A stretch of 64,000 nt of DNA, from the NCBI RefSeq assembly GCF_006442315.1, contig NZ_VFVY01000011.1:144510-208509 (forward strand), in the 5' to 3' direction. Positions 25,649-33,798 of this stretch are shown piece after piece. The position numbers were made by a program, and so were the translations under genes. Position 1 is the stretch's first letter, and each line of letters opens with the position of its first letter. A model generated the notes under the pieces. That model was not told where the DNA came from. It ran no database searches and worked only from the letters and a program-made list of their open reading frames with translations. This stretch comes from Mesorhizobium sp. B2-3-4 (GTDB lineage: Bacteria > Pseudomonadota > Alphaproteobacteria > Rhizobiales > Rhizobiaceae).

Positions 25649-26419
25649 CTATTCAATCAAGCCAAGCCTGAGGGCCTTGGCGACCGCCTGGTTGCGGTTG
25701 ACGGCATTGAGCTTCTGGGTCGACTGGGTCAGGTACTGGTTGGCGGTGTGAACCGACAGTTTCAGCAGCCGTGCGATCTCCTCGCTGGTGTTGCCGTTGG
25801 CGGTCAGCTTCAAGCATTCGAGCTCACGCTTGGAGATCGAGCGCATCTTGCCGGCATCGCCCGGACGGATGCGCGCGACGGCGGCGAACAGCGAGAAGCA
25901 GCGGGCGTGGATCTCGTAAAGCCCGTCCTGCGCCAGCGCGATCTGCGATCCCAGGAAGACGACGAGGCCGCATTGGCCGCGATCGGCATGTACTGGAAAG
26001 GCGATGCCGCTCGAGCCGGGTGTCAGCGGCGCGATCTGTCCAGTCCAGGCGAGGGCGCCGAACATGTCGGCCATCGCCGCTACGCCATCATCCGTCCACC
26101 AGCGCGGCTCGGTCGAATTCCTGCTGTGGCGCACGATCTCCTCGCCATTGGCGCCCGAGATGAATTTCGTCGCCACCGCGATGCCGGGATAATCGGAATC
26201 AAAACAGGGAATCAGTCGCGCGCGCTCCGGCGACGGGCTGACGAAGAACAGGCCGAAGGCCGAGGCGTTGATGTCGACCGATATCCAGCGGCAGCGGCGC
26301 ACGGCATCGGGAATGGTCACGGCATGATGCGTCTCGGAACCGAGCGAGAAGGCGCCGAACGGGCTGCGCTGCTCGTTGAAAAGGGCTTGCGCGGTGTCCT
26401 TGATGTCGGCGTGTCTCAA
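25649..26419 (-). CDS. visR: LuxR-type transcriptional regulator VisR
   Basis: 256 residues from a TTG at 26419 that overlaps the visN stop (TTGA); GGAG lies 9 nt upstream. The frame continues upstream but only through visN antisense. The N-terminal ligand-binding-like domain is followed by a C-terminal LuxR HTH (SISKRELECLKLTANGNTSEEIARLLKLSVHTANQYLTQSTQKLNAVNRNQAVAKALRLGLIE). In Sinorhizobium VisN/VisR act as a heteromeric master regulator at the top of the motility cascade, acting through rem, which is not in this window. Confidence 0.88.
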   Translation of the reverse strand: MRHADIKDTAQALFNEQRSPFGAFSLGSETHHAVTIPDAVRRCRWISVDINASAFGLFFVSPSPERARLIPCFDSDYPGIAVATKFISGANGEEIVRHSRNSTEPRWWTDDGVAAMADMFGALAWTGQIAPLTPGSSGIAFPVHADRGQCGLVVFLGSQIALAQDGLYEIHARCFSLFAAVARIRPGDAGKMRSISKRELECLKLTANGNTSEEIARLLKLSVHTANQYLTQSTQKLNAVNRNQAVAKALRLGLIE

Positions 26420-27126
26420 ATGATGCCACTCCTTATCGCCGTGGCGATGGCCATCGCACGGTTCGAGGCCGCGAATTTCTGGATGGCGTGGGTGATGTAG
26501 CTGTTGACGGTGTTGGACGAGACGCCAAGGATGACCGCCACCTCGTCGGTGGTCTTGCCTTCGGAGACCCAGAACAGGCATTCGCGCTCGCGGTCCGACA
26601 GCGGATCCTGCATGGCCGCGGCGGCGATCAGTTGCGGAATGTGCGAAAGCGCGTAGCAGCATTTCAACTGCGCCTTCATCAGCGCCGGCTGGTCGATGCG
26701 GCCGGCGGCAGCGGCGGAGAACAAGGCGAACAGGCGTTGGCGGCCGACATTCAGCCGCAGCGAATAGATCTCGGCATGGCCGAGCACGTCGAGAAGCCGG
26801 GCCTCCTCGCCCGAGACCAGCCCGTCGGCATCCGGCGCCTGGGCAGCCACCAGCGATGTCGGGCGGATACCGGGCGCCGCGGTGAGCGGACCCTGGGCAA
26901 GGCCGGCGATCAGCCGCTTGCCGATCAGTTCGATGGCGTCGAAAATCCAGTTCGAGGAGACGATGCGCGCATCGTTGCGGTCCTGGTCATGGACGATGGC
27001 GACCAGCATGTAGCTGTCGGCCCCGATCTCGGCGGTCAGCTCCATGAAGAAGGAGGTGAGATCACCGCGCGACGCCAGGCGCGAGCCCAATGTGTCGGAT
27101 TGAAGAGGCGCGGCGGGACTGCTCAT
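26416..27126 (-). CDS. visN: LuxR-type transcriptional regulator VisN
   Basis: 236 residues from the ATG at 27126 (MSSPAAPLQSDTLGSRL). The frame is open to 27273, but the extra 49 residues are Arg-rich and look non-coding, so I chose the later start even though its ribosome site is weak. The C-terminal LuxR HTH is clear (DPLSDRERECLFWVSEGKTTDEVAVILGVSSNTVNSYITHAIQKFAASNRAMAIATAIRSGII). It partners VisR, with which it overlaps by 4 nt. Confidence 0.85.
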   Translation of the reverse strand: MSSPAAPLQSDTLGSRLASRGDLTSFFMELTAEIGADSYMLVAIVHDQDRNDARIVSSNWIFDAIELIGKRLIAGLAQGPLTAAPGIRPTSLVAAQAPDADGLVSGEEARLLDVLGHAEIYSLRLNVGRQRLFALFSAAAAGRIDQPALMKAQLKCCYALSHIPQLIAAAAMQDPLSDRERECLFWVSEGKTTDEVAVILGVSSNTVNSYITHAIQKFAASNRAMAIATAIRSGII

Positions 27127-27645
27127 CTGCTGCTTTTGGCCGGAATCGATTCTGACGTCCGGTTGCTGGAAAGCCAGCCGCCGAACCCGAAAACGCATTA
27201 CTTTTACGAGACTCAAACGAGGCGCGGGGCCGCGCCCAACCAGACGGAATCCATTCAGGGAACGCGAAGACATCCGCGTCTGGCGCCGGAAAAATCCGGA
27301 ACGTGAGACTTTGGGTGGTCGCCGCGCCCCCCGAGGACCGGCTGATTCGGGTCTAATCTACCCGCAGATGAATCCGACATCAAACGCGATTTGACAAAAT
27401 CGAATCTGGTGGACTCGGTGCGCGACTCAGAGCGGCAACGAGCGGCCCGGTTTCATTGTTTCAGGACGGCTCACTCGCCGACATGAACCCGACATCAAAA
27501 AGCCAGAGGGTGTTGAGAGGCTGCCGTATCGAGGACCGATCGATTCCGGTAGGTTTTCGGCAACCGGCAGGGGTGGGCATCCCTTCGGTCGCAAAAGGCG
27601 GGATGGCGGCGCTTGCTGGGCTGCCACCGGTATCGGGGGGTAAAG
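27127..27645. other. Intergenic region between visN and the M16 protease
   Basis: 519 nt without a convincing gene; overlapping reading frames have no protein-like composition. It must contain the promoters of visNR (minus) and of the protease (plus). It holds two direct copies of a 17-nt sequence, ATGAAtCCGACATCAAA (27368-27384) and ATGAAcCCGACATCAAA (27483-27499), one mismatch, 115 nt apart. A TTGACA at 27391 has no good -10 partner. Confidence 0.6.
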
Positions 27646-30537
27646 ATGAAGCAGGTTTTCCTGGCGTTCACGGTGGTGCTTGCGCTTTTCGCGGGCGCGG
27701 CAAAGGCCGAGCCGATCGTCACCTATACGCTCGACAACGGGCTGCAAGTGGTGCTGGTGCCAGACCATCGGGCGCCGAAGGTGGTGATGAACCTGCGCTA
27801 CCGCGTCGGCTCGATGAATGAACCCGCCGGGCGCTCCGGCTTTGCGCATCTGTTCGAGCATCTGATGTTTTCGGGAACGCCGGCCTGGCCGAACGTGTTC
27901 GGCGCGCATGCCGCGCTCGGCAACGAGATCAATGCCTGGACCACCGAGGACGGCACCGTATTCTATGTCGACGGGCTGTCGTCCTCGCTGCCGATGATCC
28001 TGTCGCTGGAAGCCGACCGCATGGCCAATCTCGGCCGCTCGGTGACGCAGGCCAAGCTCGACCTGCAGCGCTCGGTGGTCAAGAACGAGATGCGCCAGAA
28101 CGTGCTCGACAAGGCCGGCGCCTCGGGCTGGGAAGCCTTCTGGTCGGGCCTGTTTCCGAAGCCGCATCCCTATAGCCGCATGGTCATCGGCTCGGTCGCC
28201 GACCTCGATGCGGCGACGCTCGATGACGTCAGAGGCTTCTTCAACACCTATTACCTGCCCAACAATGCGGTGCTGGTGCTGGTCGGCGATCTCAAGGTCG
28301 ACGATACCAAGGCGCTGATCGCCGACACGTTCGGCCGGATAGCGCGCGGCGCCGATGTGGCGCGGCCGACCGTGCCGGAACCGGCCCAGGCCCGGCTGAA
28401 GCTGGTGCTCGAAGACCGTGTGCCGAGCCCGGTCGTCGTGGTCGGCTTCAGCGGTCCGGCGGCGCAGTCTTCAGACAACGGCGCTCTCGCAATCGCGGCC
28501 GAACTGCTCGGCAATGGCGAATATGGTTTCCTGCGCAACCGGCTCGTTTCAGAGCAAGGCATCGCCACCTATGCCAGTGCAAGCTGGACGGGCGGCCTGC
28601 TCGGCGGCCGCTTCACCTTCGAAGCCGGCGCGGCCGAAGGCGTGACGCCGGATGCGCTGGAAAGCGCGATGAAAGCGGCATTCGCGGATTTCCTCAGGAC
28701 GCCGCTCGATCCGGCCGACGTCGAACGCGCGCGCAACGGCATATTGCAGGCCGCGCGGCTGGGCAACGAGGCGCTGAAGGACCGCGCCGGCACCGTTTCC
28801 TATAATGCCGACGTGCTCGGCGACGCGCAGAGCGCGCTGGTCGACGATCCGCGCGTCAAGAATGCCGGCACCGCCGATATCGAGGCGACGATGAAGCGCC
28901 TGCTGAAGCCGGAAGACGCCAGCGTGCTGGTGCTGAAGCCAGGCCCGCGCGGCGGCTATCCCGACGCGCTGATCGGATCATCGGGCACGCCGAAGCCCTT
29001 TAGCGCGCCGGAGCGCATGGCGATCGACATTCCGAAGCATCCAGCCGGGCAAGCGCCTTCGGCGACATTGCCAACCATGGAGACAGCGACGCTCTCGAAC
29101 GGCATCAAGCTCGTCCACTACACGATGCCGGAAGCGCCGATGGTTTATCTGGCGGCCACTGCCCGTGGCGGCTGGAACAGCGTGCCGCCGGGCAAGGAAG
29201 GGCTGCTGGAACTCGCCGCGAGCATGGCCACCCGTGGAGCTGGCGAGCGCGGCTCGGCGGATTTCGCCAAGGCGACCGGCGATATCGGTGCCGGCATCGG
29301 CTATCAGGCCGGGGCGCTGACCACGACGATGACGCTCGGTGTGCCGCCGGAAAAACTGGATCAAGGCATCGGCCTGCTGGCCGACGCCGTGCTCAAGCCG
29401 CGTTTCGACAAGGCCGACTGGACCGTGCTGATGGCGCAGACGGTCGACTGGCTGAACGGTCGCGAGGCGGACCTGCCGGGCGTTGCCGGGCGCGCGGCGA
29501 AGGCGGCCCTGATCCCGCAAGTGCCGGGCAAGGCCAATGTCGACTGGTCGGCAAAGGCGCTGGCCTCGATCTCGCTCGACGACGCGAAGGCCGCCTTCAG
29601 GGCGGAGTTCACGCCGAAGGCGGTGACGTTCTACAGCGTCGGCCCGATGCCTGTCGCCGAGATCGCGGCCGGGCTTCAGAAGGCGTTCGGCACATGGACC
29701 GGCGATGCTGCCGGCTACGCCGTCGAGCCGTCGCCGGCAGCGCATTTCAGCGGTCACAGGGTGCTGCTGGTGCCCGAACCCGGGGCCAGCCAGTCGGCGC
29801 TGTTCGTGGCACGGCCGGCGCCCGGCACCGATGAAGGCGAACGGGCCGAATCGACCGCGGTCGCCAATCTGCTCGGCGACGATTTCTCCAGCCGGCTGAA
29901 TTCGGTGATCCGTGAGGAGAAGGGTTATTCCTACGGTGTATCGAGCTATCTGATGAGCCCGATGAAGACCGGCTCCGGACTGGTCGTGGCCACCACCGTC
30001 GAGCGGGCCAATACCGGCCCCGCGATCACCGAAATCCTCAAGGGATTTGCCGGGTTGAACACCTTGCCGGTGGCGCAGGACGAGGTCGACCGCACGGTCA
30101 CTGTCTATCGCCGGGCGCTGGCCGGGTCGGCTGAAACCTCGGCCGGGCTGTTCGGCTCGCTGATCTCAGCGGTCGGCAGTGGTTCGACGCTGGAGGATCA
30201 GCAGGACCGCATGGGGGCACGCACGAGGCTGACGCTGGACGCCGTGCAGAAACAGGCGCTGGCGCTGTCGTCGCTCGATCCGTCGCTGATCGTGGTGGCG
30301 GGCGATCCCGACGTGGTGATGCCGCAGCTCGCCGCGATCGGCCTCAAGGATGTCGCGATCGTCAAGCGTGACGAGGCGGGAGAGGAGACCGCGATACGGG
30401 CACTCGACCTTTTCGGCGGCAAGGGCCAGGCGCCGCTGTCGGCCTCGCTCTGGCGGGTCGGCGACGGCGGCACGACGCGGGCGGTGCATTCCTGTGCGGG
30501 CGGCAGGGATTGCGGCGCGCAGATCCACGCCGATTGA
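27646..30537 (+). CDS. Two-domain M16 zinc metalloprotease
   Basis: 963 residues from the ATG at 27646, preceded by a GGGGGG run. A signal peptide ends near AKAEP. The N-terminal M16 unit has the inverted zinc motif HLFEH at residues 68-72 and a downstream Glu in VKNEMRQN. The C-terminal unit (from about residue 485) lacks HxxEH but keeps the substrate-binding arginine/tyrosine stretch (LNSVIREEKGYSYGVSSYLMSP). Such tandem proteins correspond to the two-gene PqqL/YmxG-type periplasmic peptidases fused in one chain. It likely degrades peptides in the periplasm; the substrate is unknown. Confidence 0.9.
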   Translation: MKQVFLAFTVVLALFAGAAKAEPIVTYTLDNGLQVVLVPDHRAPKVVMNLRYRVGSMNEPAGRSGFAHLFEHLMFSGTPAWPNVFGAHAALGNEINAWTTEDGTVFYVDGLSSSLPMILSLEADRMANLGRSVTQAKLDLQRSVVKNEMRQNVLDKAGASGWEAFWSGLFPKPHPYSRMVIGSVADLDAATLDDVRGFFNTYYLPNNAVLVLVGDLKVDDTKALIADTFGRIARGADVARPTVPEPAQARLKLVLEDRVPSPVVVVGFSGPAAQSSDNGALAIAAELLGNGEYGFLRNRLVSEQGIATYASASWTGGLLGGRFTFEAGAAEGVTPDALESAMKAAFADFLRTPLDPADVERARNGILQAARLGNEALKDRAGTVSYNADVLGDAQSALVDDPRVKNAGTADIEATMKRLLKPEDASVLVLKPGPRGGYPDALIGSSGTPKPFSAPERMAIDIPKHPAGQAPSATLPTMETATLSNGIKLVHYTMPEAPMVYLAATARGGWNSVPPGKEGLLELAASMATRGAGERGSADFAKATGDIGAGIGYQAGALTTTMTLGVPPEKLDQGIGLLADAVLKPRFDKADWTVLMAQTVDWLNGREADLPGVAGRAAKAALIPQVPGKANVDWSAKALASISLDDAKAAFRAEFTPKAVTFYSVGPMPVAEIAAGLQKAFGTWTGDAAGYAVEPSPAAHFSGHRVLLVPEPGASQSALFVARPAPGTDEGERAESTAVANLLGDDFSSRLNSVIREEKGYSYGVSSYLMSPMKTGSGLVVATTVERANTGPAITEILKGFAGLNTLPVAQDEVDRTVTVYRRALAGSAETSAGLFGSLISAVGSGSTLEDQQDRMGARTRLTLDAVQKQALALSSLDPSLIVVAGDPDVVMPQLAAIGLKDVAIVKRDEAGEETAIRALDLFGGKGQAPLSASLWRVGDGGTTRAVHSCAGGRDCGAQIHAD

Positions 30538-30567
30538 GCGGTTCGGCCGCCAACCGTGTTTTTGATC
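30538..30567 (+). terminator. Possible terminator after M16 protease
   Basis: CGGTT and AACCG pair around a GC-rich loop directly after the stop codon, followed by GTTTTTG. The stem is short, so the call is weak. Confidence 0.4.
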
Positions 30568-30592
30568 TTGGTAGTCTGTTTCGGGGGAAACG

Positions 30593-31780
30593 ATGAGTGA
30601 TTCATTTCGGGAAGTGACCGATGTCTCGTGGTTCGGGCGCATCAAGCGCGCGGTTGGAGGGGTCGTGTTCGGCCTGCTGCTGATCGTATTGATGGTGATC
30701 GGCCTGTTCTGGAACGAGGGCCGTGCCGTGCAGACGGCGCGCTCGCTGGCAGAGGGGTCGGGTGCCGTGGTCTCGGTCAATGCCGACAGCGTCGACGCAG
30801 CCAATGACGGGAAGCTGGTGCATGTCAGCGGGCCGGTAAAGGCCGACAGCGGGCTCTCCGACCCGGATTTCGGCATTGCGGCGCAAGGGCTGCGGCTGTC
30901 GCGCAGCGTCGAGATGTATCAGTGGAAGGAAGAGTCCAAATCCGAGACGACCAAGAAGCTGGGCGGCGGCGAGGAGACGGTGACCACCTACAGCTATTCC
31001 AGGGTGTGGGACGACAGCCAGATCGACTCGTCTGATTTCAAGAAGCCGGATGGCCACCAAAACCCGCCAATGGCGATCCACAGCCGGACGTTCCAGATCC
31101 CGCAGGGCAAGCTCGGCGCCTTCGATCTCGACAAGCCTGTCATCGACCGGGTCGGGGGCGACAAGGAATACGCGCTTTCATCCGGCCAGTCGGCCGCGAT
31201 CAAGGCCGCCTATACCGGTACGACGCCGCTCAGCATCGCGGACGGCAGGATCTATCTCGGCGCCGACAACACGACGCCCGCATTGGGCGATTACCGCATC
31301 GGCTACGAACTGGCGTCGCTCGGCGAAATCAGCATCGTCGGGCGCCAGGCCGGCAGCCGGTTCGAGGCCTATCAGACGCAAGCGGGCGATGCGCTGCTGA
31401 TGGTCGATATGGGCAACGTGCCCGCCGACAAGATGTTCGCCGAGGCCGTCAGCGCCAACACGCTCATCACCTGGCTGCTGCGCGGTGCTGGTCTCCTGCT
31501 GCTCACGATCGGCTTTGCCCTGTTCCTCAGCCCGATCGGCGTCATCCTCGACGTCATCCCGTTCCTCGGCAGCATGGCGCGGATGGGCACTGGCATCATC
31601 GCCTTCTTCCTGGCGATCCTGGTCGGCATGACGACGATCGCGATCGCCTGGTTCTGGTATCGGCCGGTTCTGGCGGCGGGCATCCTGGCGGCCGGCGTGA
31701 TCGCGGCGGCGGCGGTCTACAATCTCGGCCGGTCACGCAAGCCAGCCGCGCCAGCGGCCGCGCCGAGCGTCGCGGCCTGA
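30593..31780 (+). CDS. TMEM43-family membrane protein
   Basis: 395 residues; GGGGGAAAC just upstream serves as ribosome site. One N-terminal membrane segment (about 22-42), then a long extracytoplasmic domain with SRSVEMYQWKEESKSETTKKLGGGEETVTTYSYSRVWDDSQIDSSDFK, then four C-terminal membrane segments from about residue 293. The YQWKE...YSYSRVW...DSSDF pattern is the hallmark of TMEM43/LUMA proteins, which bacteria share with animals. Its function in bacteria is unknown. It lies 55 nt downstream of the protease. Confidence 0.88.
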   Translation: MSDSFREVTDVSWFGRIKRAVGGVVFGLLLIVLMVIGLFWNEGRAVQTARSLAEGSGAVVSVNADSVDAANDGKLVHVSGPVKADSGLSDPDFGIAAQGLRLSRSVEMYQWKEESKSETTKKLGGGEETVTTYSYSRVWDDSQIDSSDFKKPDGHQNPPMAIHSRTFQIPQGKLGAFDLDKPVIDRVGGDKEYALSSGQSAAIKAAYTGTTPLSIADGRIYLGADNTTPALGDYRIGYELASLGEISIVGRQAGSRFEAYQTQAGDALLMVDMGNVPADKMFAEAVSANTLITWLLRGAGLLLLTIGFALFLSPIGVILDVIPFLGSMARMGTGIIAFFLAILVGMTTIAIAWFWYRPVLAAGILAAGVIAAAAVYNLGRSRKPAAPAAAPSVAA

Positions 31781-31787
31781 TATCATG

Positions 31788-31815
31788 GAAAAGGGCGGTC
31801 ATGCCGCCCTTTCCG
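31788..31815. terminator. Bidirectional terminator between TMEM43 gene and amidohydrolase gene
   Basis: A 9-bp stem AAAGGGCGG (31790-31798) with CCGCCCTTT (31804-31812), 5-nt loop, between two converging genes. A/T ends on both sides fit termination in both directions. Confidence 0.65.
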
Positions 31816-31832
31816 CGCTTGAAAGGCAGGCC

Positions 31833-32864
31833 TTATCGATCCTCGAAACCGGTCAGCACGCCGACGGCGTTGATGCCGATCTCCTCGACGGCATAGCCGC
31901 CTTCCTGGACGAACAGCGTCGGCAGGCCGAGCCTGGCGATACGCTGGCCGATCTTGGGATAGTCGGGGCTTTTCAGCTTGAACTGGCTGATCGGATCCTT
32001 TTCGAACGTGTCGACGCCGAGCGAGACGACGACGATGTCGGGCGCATAGGCGGCGAGCTTGGCGCAGGCGTCTTCCAGCGATGCGTTCCACGCGTCCCAG
32101 CCGGTGCCGAAGGGCATGGGATAGTTGATGTTGAAGCCTTCTCCGGCGCCGGCGCCACGTTCGTCGGCATGGCCGAGGAAGAACGGGTACTCGACCATCG
32201 GATCGCCGTGCAGGTTGATCACCTGCACATCGGCGCGGTCATAGAAGATCTCCTGCGTGCCGTTGCCATGATGGTAGTCGACATCGAGGATCGAGATGCG
32301 TTTGGCGCCCTGGTCGAGGAACCACTGCGCGGCGACGGCGGCGTTGTTGATGTAGCAATAGCCGCCCATGAAGCCGGCGCCGGCATGGTGGCCCGGCGGA
32401 CGGCAGAGCGCGAAGGCCGACCTCTCGCCGCCCTTGACCAGGGCAGCCGCGGTCAACGCCACGTCATAGGACGACTTGATCGCGGCCCAGGTGCCCTCGA
32501 CGAAGGTCGCGCCACCGTCGAAGGAATAGTAGCCGAGCAGGGCGTCGACGCGCTTGGGCGGCACGTCGCCGCGCAGGCCGCGCGTCGGCCAGGTGAAGGG
32601 CATCGCCGTGCCGGTGTGACCCTCTGCGATCCATTGCGGCCAGACCGTTGGCAGGAAGTCGATGTAGTCGCTCCTGTGAACGCGTTTGGCGGCGGCTAGA
32701 TCATGCTCCAGCGGCAGCACGATCGGCCCGAGCTTCTCGCTTTCGACCCGCGCCTTGATGAACTCCGCGCGCGAGGGTTTTTCGAAACCGGGCACGATGG
32801 CCGAGGTGACCAGTTCCATCTGCCCGGCATGACCGGCGTGAAGCGGCGAATAGACAGTCTTCAT
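31833..32864 (-). CDS. Histone deacetylase-fold amidohydrolase (acetylpolyamine amidohydrolase-like)
   Basis: 343 residues. Catalytic His pair in CRPPGHHAG (His159-His160); zinc ligands Asp196 and His198 in DVDYHHGNGTQ and Asp285 in SLGVDTFEKDP; catalytic Tyr324 in EGGYAVEEIG. All active-site residues are therefore present. Bacterial members of this class remove acyl groups from acetylated polyamines or similar amines. The neighbourhood (PotABCD-like transporter, amidohydrolase) supports a polyamine-type substrate. It lies 23 nt downstream of a TetR gene on the same strand. Confidence 0.9.
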   Translation of the reverse strand: MKTVYSPLHAGHAGQMELVTSAIVPGFEKPSRAEFIKARVESEKLGPIVLPLEHDLAAAKRVHRSDYIDFLPTVWPQWIAEGHTGTAMPFTWPTRGLRGDVPPKRVDALLGYYSFDGGATFVEGTWAAIKSSYDVALTAAALVKGGERSAFALCRPPGHHAGAGFMGGYCYINNAAVAAQWFLDQGAKRISILDVDYHHGNGTQEIFYDRADVQVINLHGDPMVEYPFFLGHADERGAGAGEGFNINYPMPFGTGWDAWNASLEDACAKLAAYAPDIVVVSLGVDTFEKDPISQFKLKSPDYPKIGQRIARLGLPTLFVQEGGYAVEEIGINAVGVLTGFEDR

Positions 32865-32887
32865 GAGGTTCCTCTCGAAATACGAAA

Positions 32888-33541
32888 TCAGTCAAGATTG
32901 AGATAGGGAGTGACCAAAGCGAGCCACATGGTTTCGACATCGTCCTCGATGAGGTCGAACGTCCGGCGATCCCTCTTCAGCCCGACAAGCCTGCAGGCAT
33001 GCCCGACCTCCATCATCACCAGGCCGAGCCGCTTGGCGATCTTGTCGTCGAGGGCGGGGTTCACATGCCGCAGCCATGCGCCGTAGAGCGCGATGATCTC
33101 TTCGTCATACTCGTTCTGGATCGGCCGGAGGTCGGCGTTGCCGGAAATGGCCTCGATCACCGGCATCAGCGTCGCGTTGTCGATATAGAGCCTCGACGTA
33201 TCGATGAAGAGCTTGCGCACTTCGCGGCGAAACTCCTCGCGGTTGGTGGGCGCCGCAACCTTGATGCGCTTGGCGATCACCTCGGGAAAGGACGACAGCC
33301 AGCGTCGGGCGAGGTCGAGAAGAATGGCTTCCTTGTTGGGAAAGTACTGGTAGACCGAGCCGACCGACAGGCCGGCGCGCTGCGCGATGGCGAGCGTCGT
33401 CGGCGTCTTGGTTCCCTGTTCGCGCGTCAGGATCAGGGCCGCATCGAGAATCCGGTCGACCACCTTGCTGGAGCGTTGCTGCCGCGGCTGCTTGCGCGGT
33501 TCGAGCGCTATCCTGGTTTTGCGGTCGAGACTGCGCTTCAC
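32888..33541 (-). CDS. TetR-family transcriptional regulator
   Basis: 217 residues if the GTG at 33541 is used; GAGG lies 10 nt upstream. ATG codons at 33604 and 33646 would add Arg-poor, unlike-family sequence. The N-terminal HTH is clear (RSSKVVDRILDAALILTREQGTKTPTTLAIAQRAGLSVGSVYQYFPNKEAILLDLARRWL). The C-terminal domain is helical, of the ligand-binding kind. It is divergent from the amidohydrolase and co-directional with the deacetylase, so it probably controls this locus. Confidence 0.88.
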   Translation of the reverse strand: MKRSLDRKTRIALEPRKQPRQQRSSKVVDRILDAALILTREQGTKTPTTLAIAQRAGLSVGSVYQYFPNKEAILLDLARRWLSSFPEVIAKRIKVAAPTNREEFRREVRKLFIDTSRLYIDNATLMPVIEAISGNADLRPIQNEYDEEIIALYGAWLRHVNPALDDKIAKRLGLVMMEVGHACRLVGLKRDRRTFDLIEDDVETMWLALVTPYLNLD

Positions 33542-33798
33542 GGATTGATGCCCTCGTGCCTCGCCTGGTGCCAAGAGAGGCGGAGCGTGCTGTCCACAAT
33601 ACATTCTAAATCCGGCATGTTGACAAACGCGAATAATCAGTCGCATTCTTTATCCACACTGTCTCTTGGGATAACAAGGGGAATTTCAAAGACGGTGCGC
33701 CGGCATCAGATTTGTCCGATGGCGCTGCCACCCCGGTGGCAGTCGCGGGACACGGGAGTTCGCCGGTCTCGGTCAGTCGTCAAGAGCGCGGAGTCGCG
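33542..33798. promoter_or_regulatory. Divergent region between TetR and amidohydrolase genes
   Basis: 257 nt between the preferred starts. It includes an inverted pair TTATCC (33650-33655) and GGATAA (33669-33674) and a TTGACA at 33620 without a convincing -10. The pair could be a TetR operator, but the spacing (13 nt) is not diagnostic. Confidence 0.4.

Noticed and set aside
27391..27420. TTGACA as a sigma-70 promoter for the M16 protease
   Set aside because: No acceptable -10 at 16-18 nt.
33650..33674. TTATCC/GGATAA as a TetR operator
   Set aside because: Half sites are short and spacing is not diagnostic; mentioned only as a possibility.
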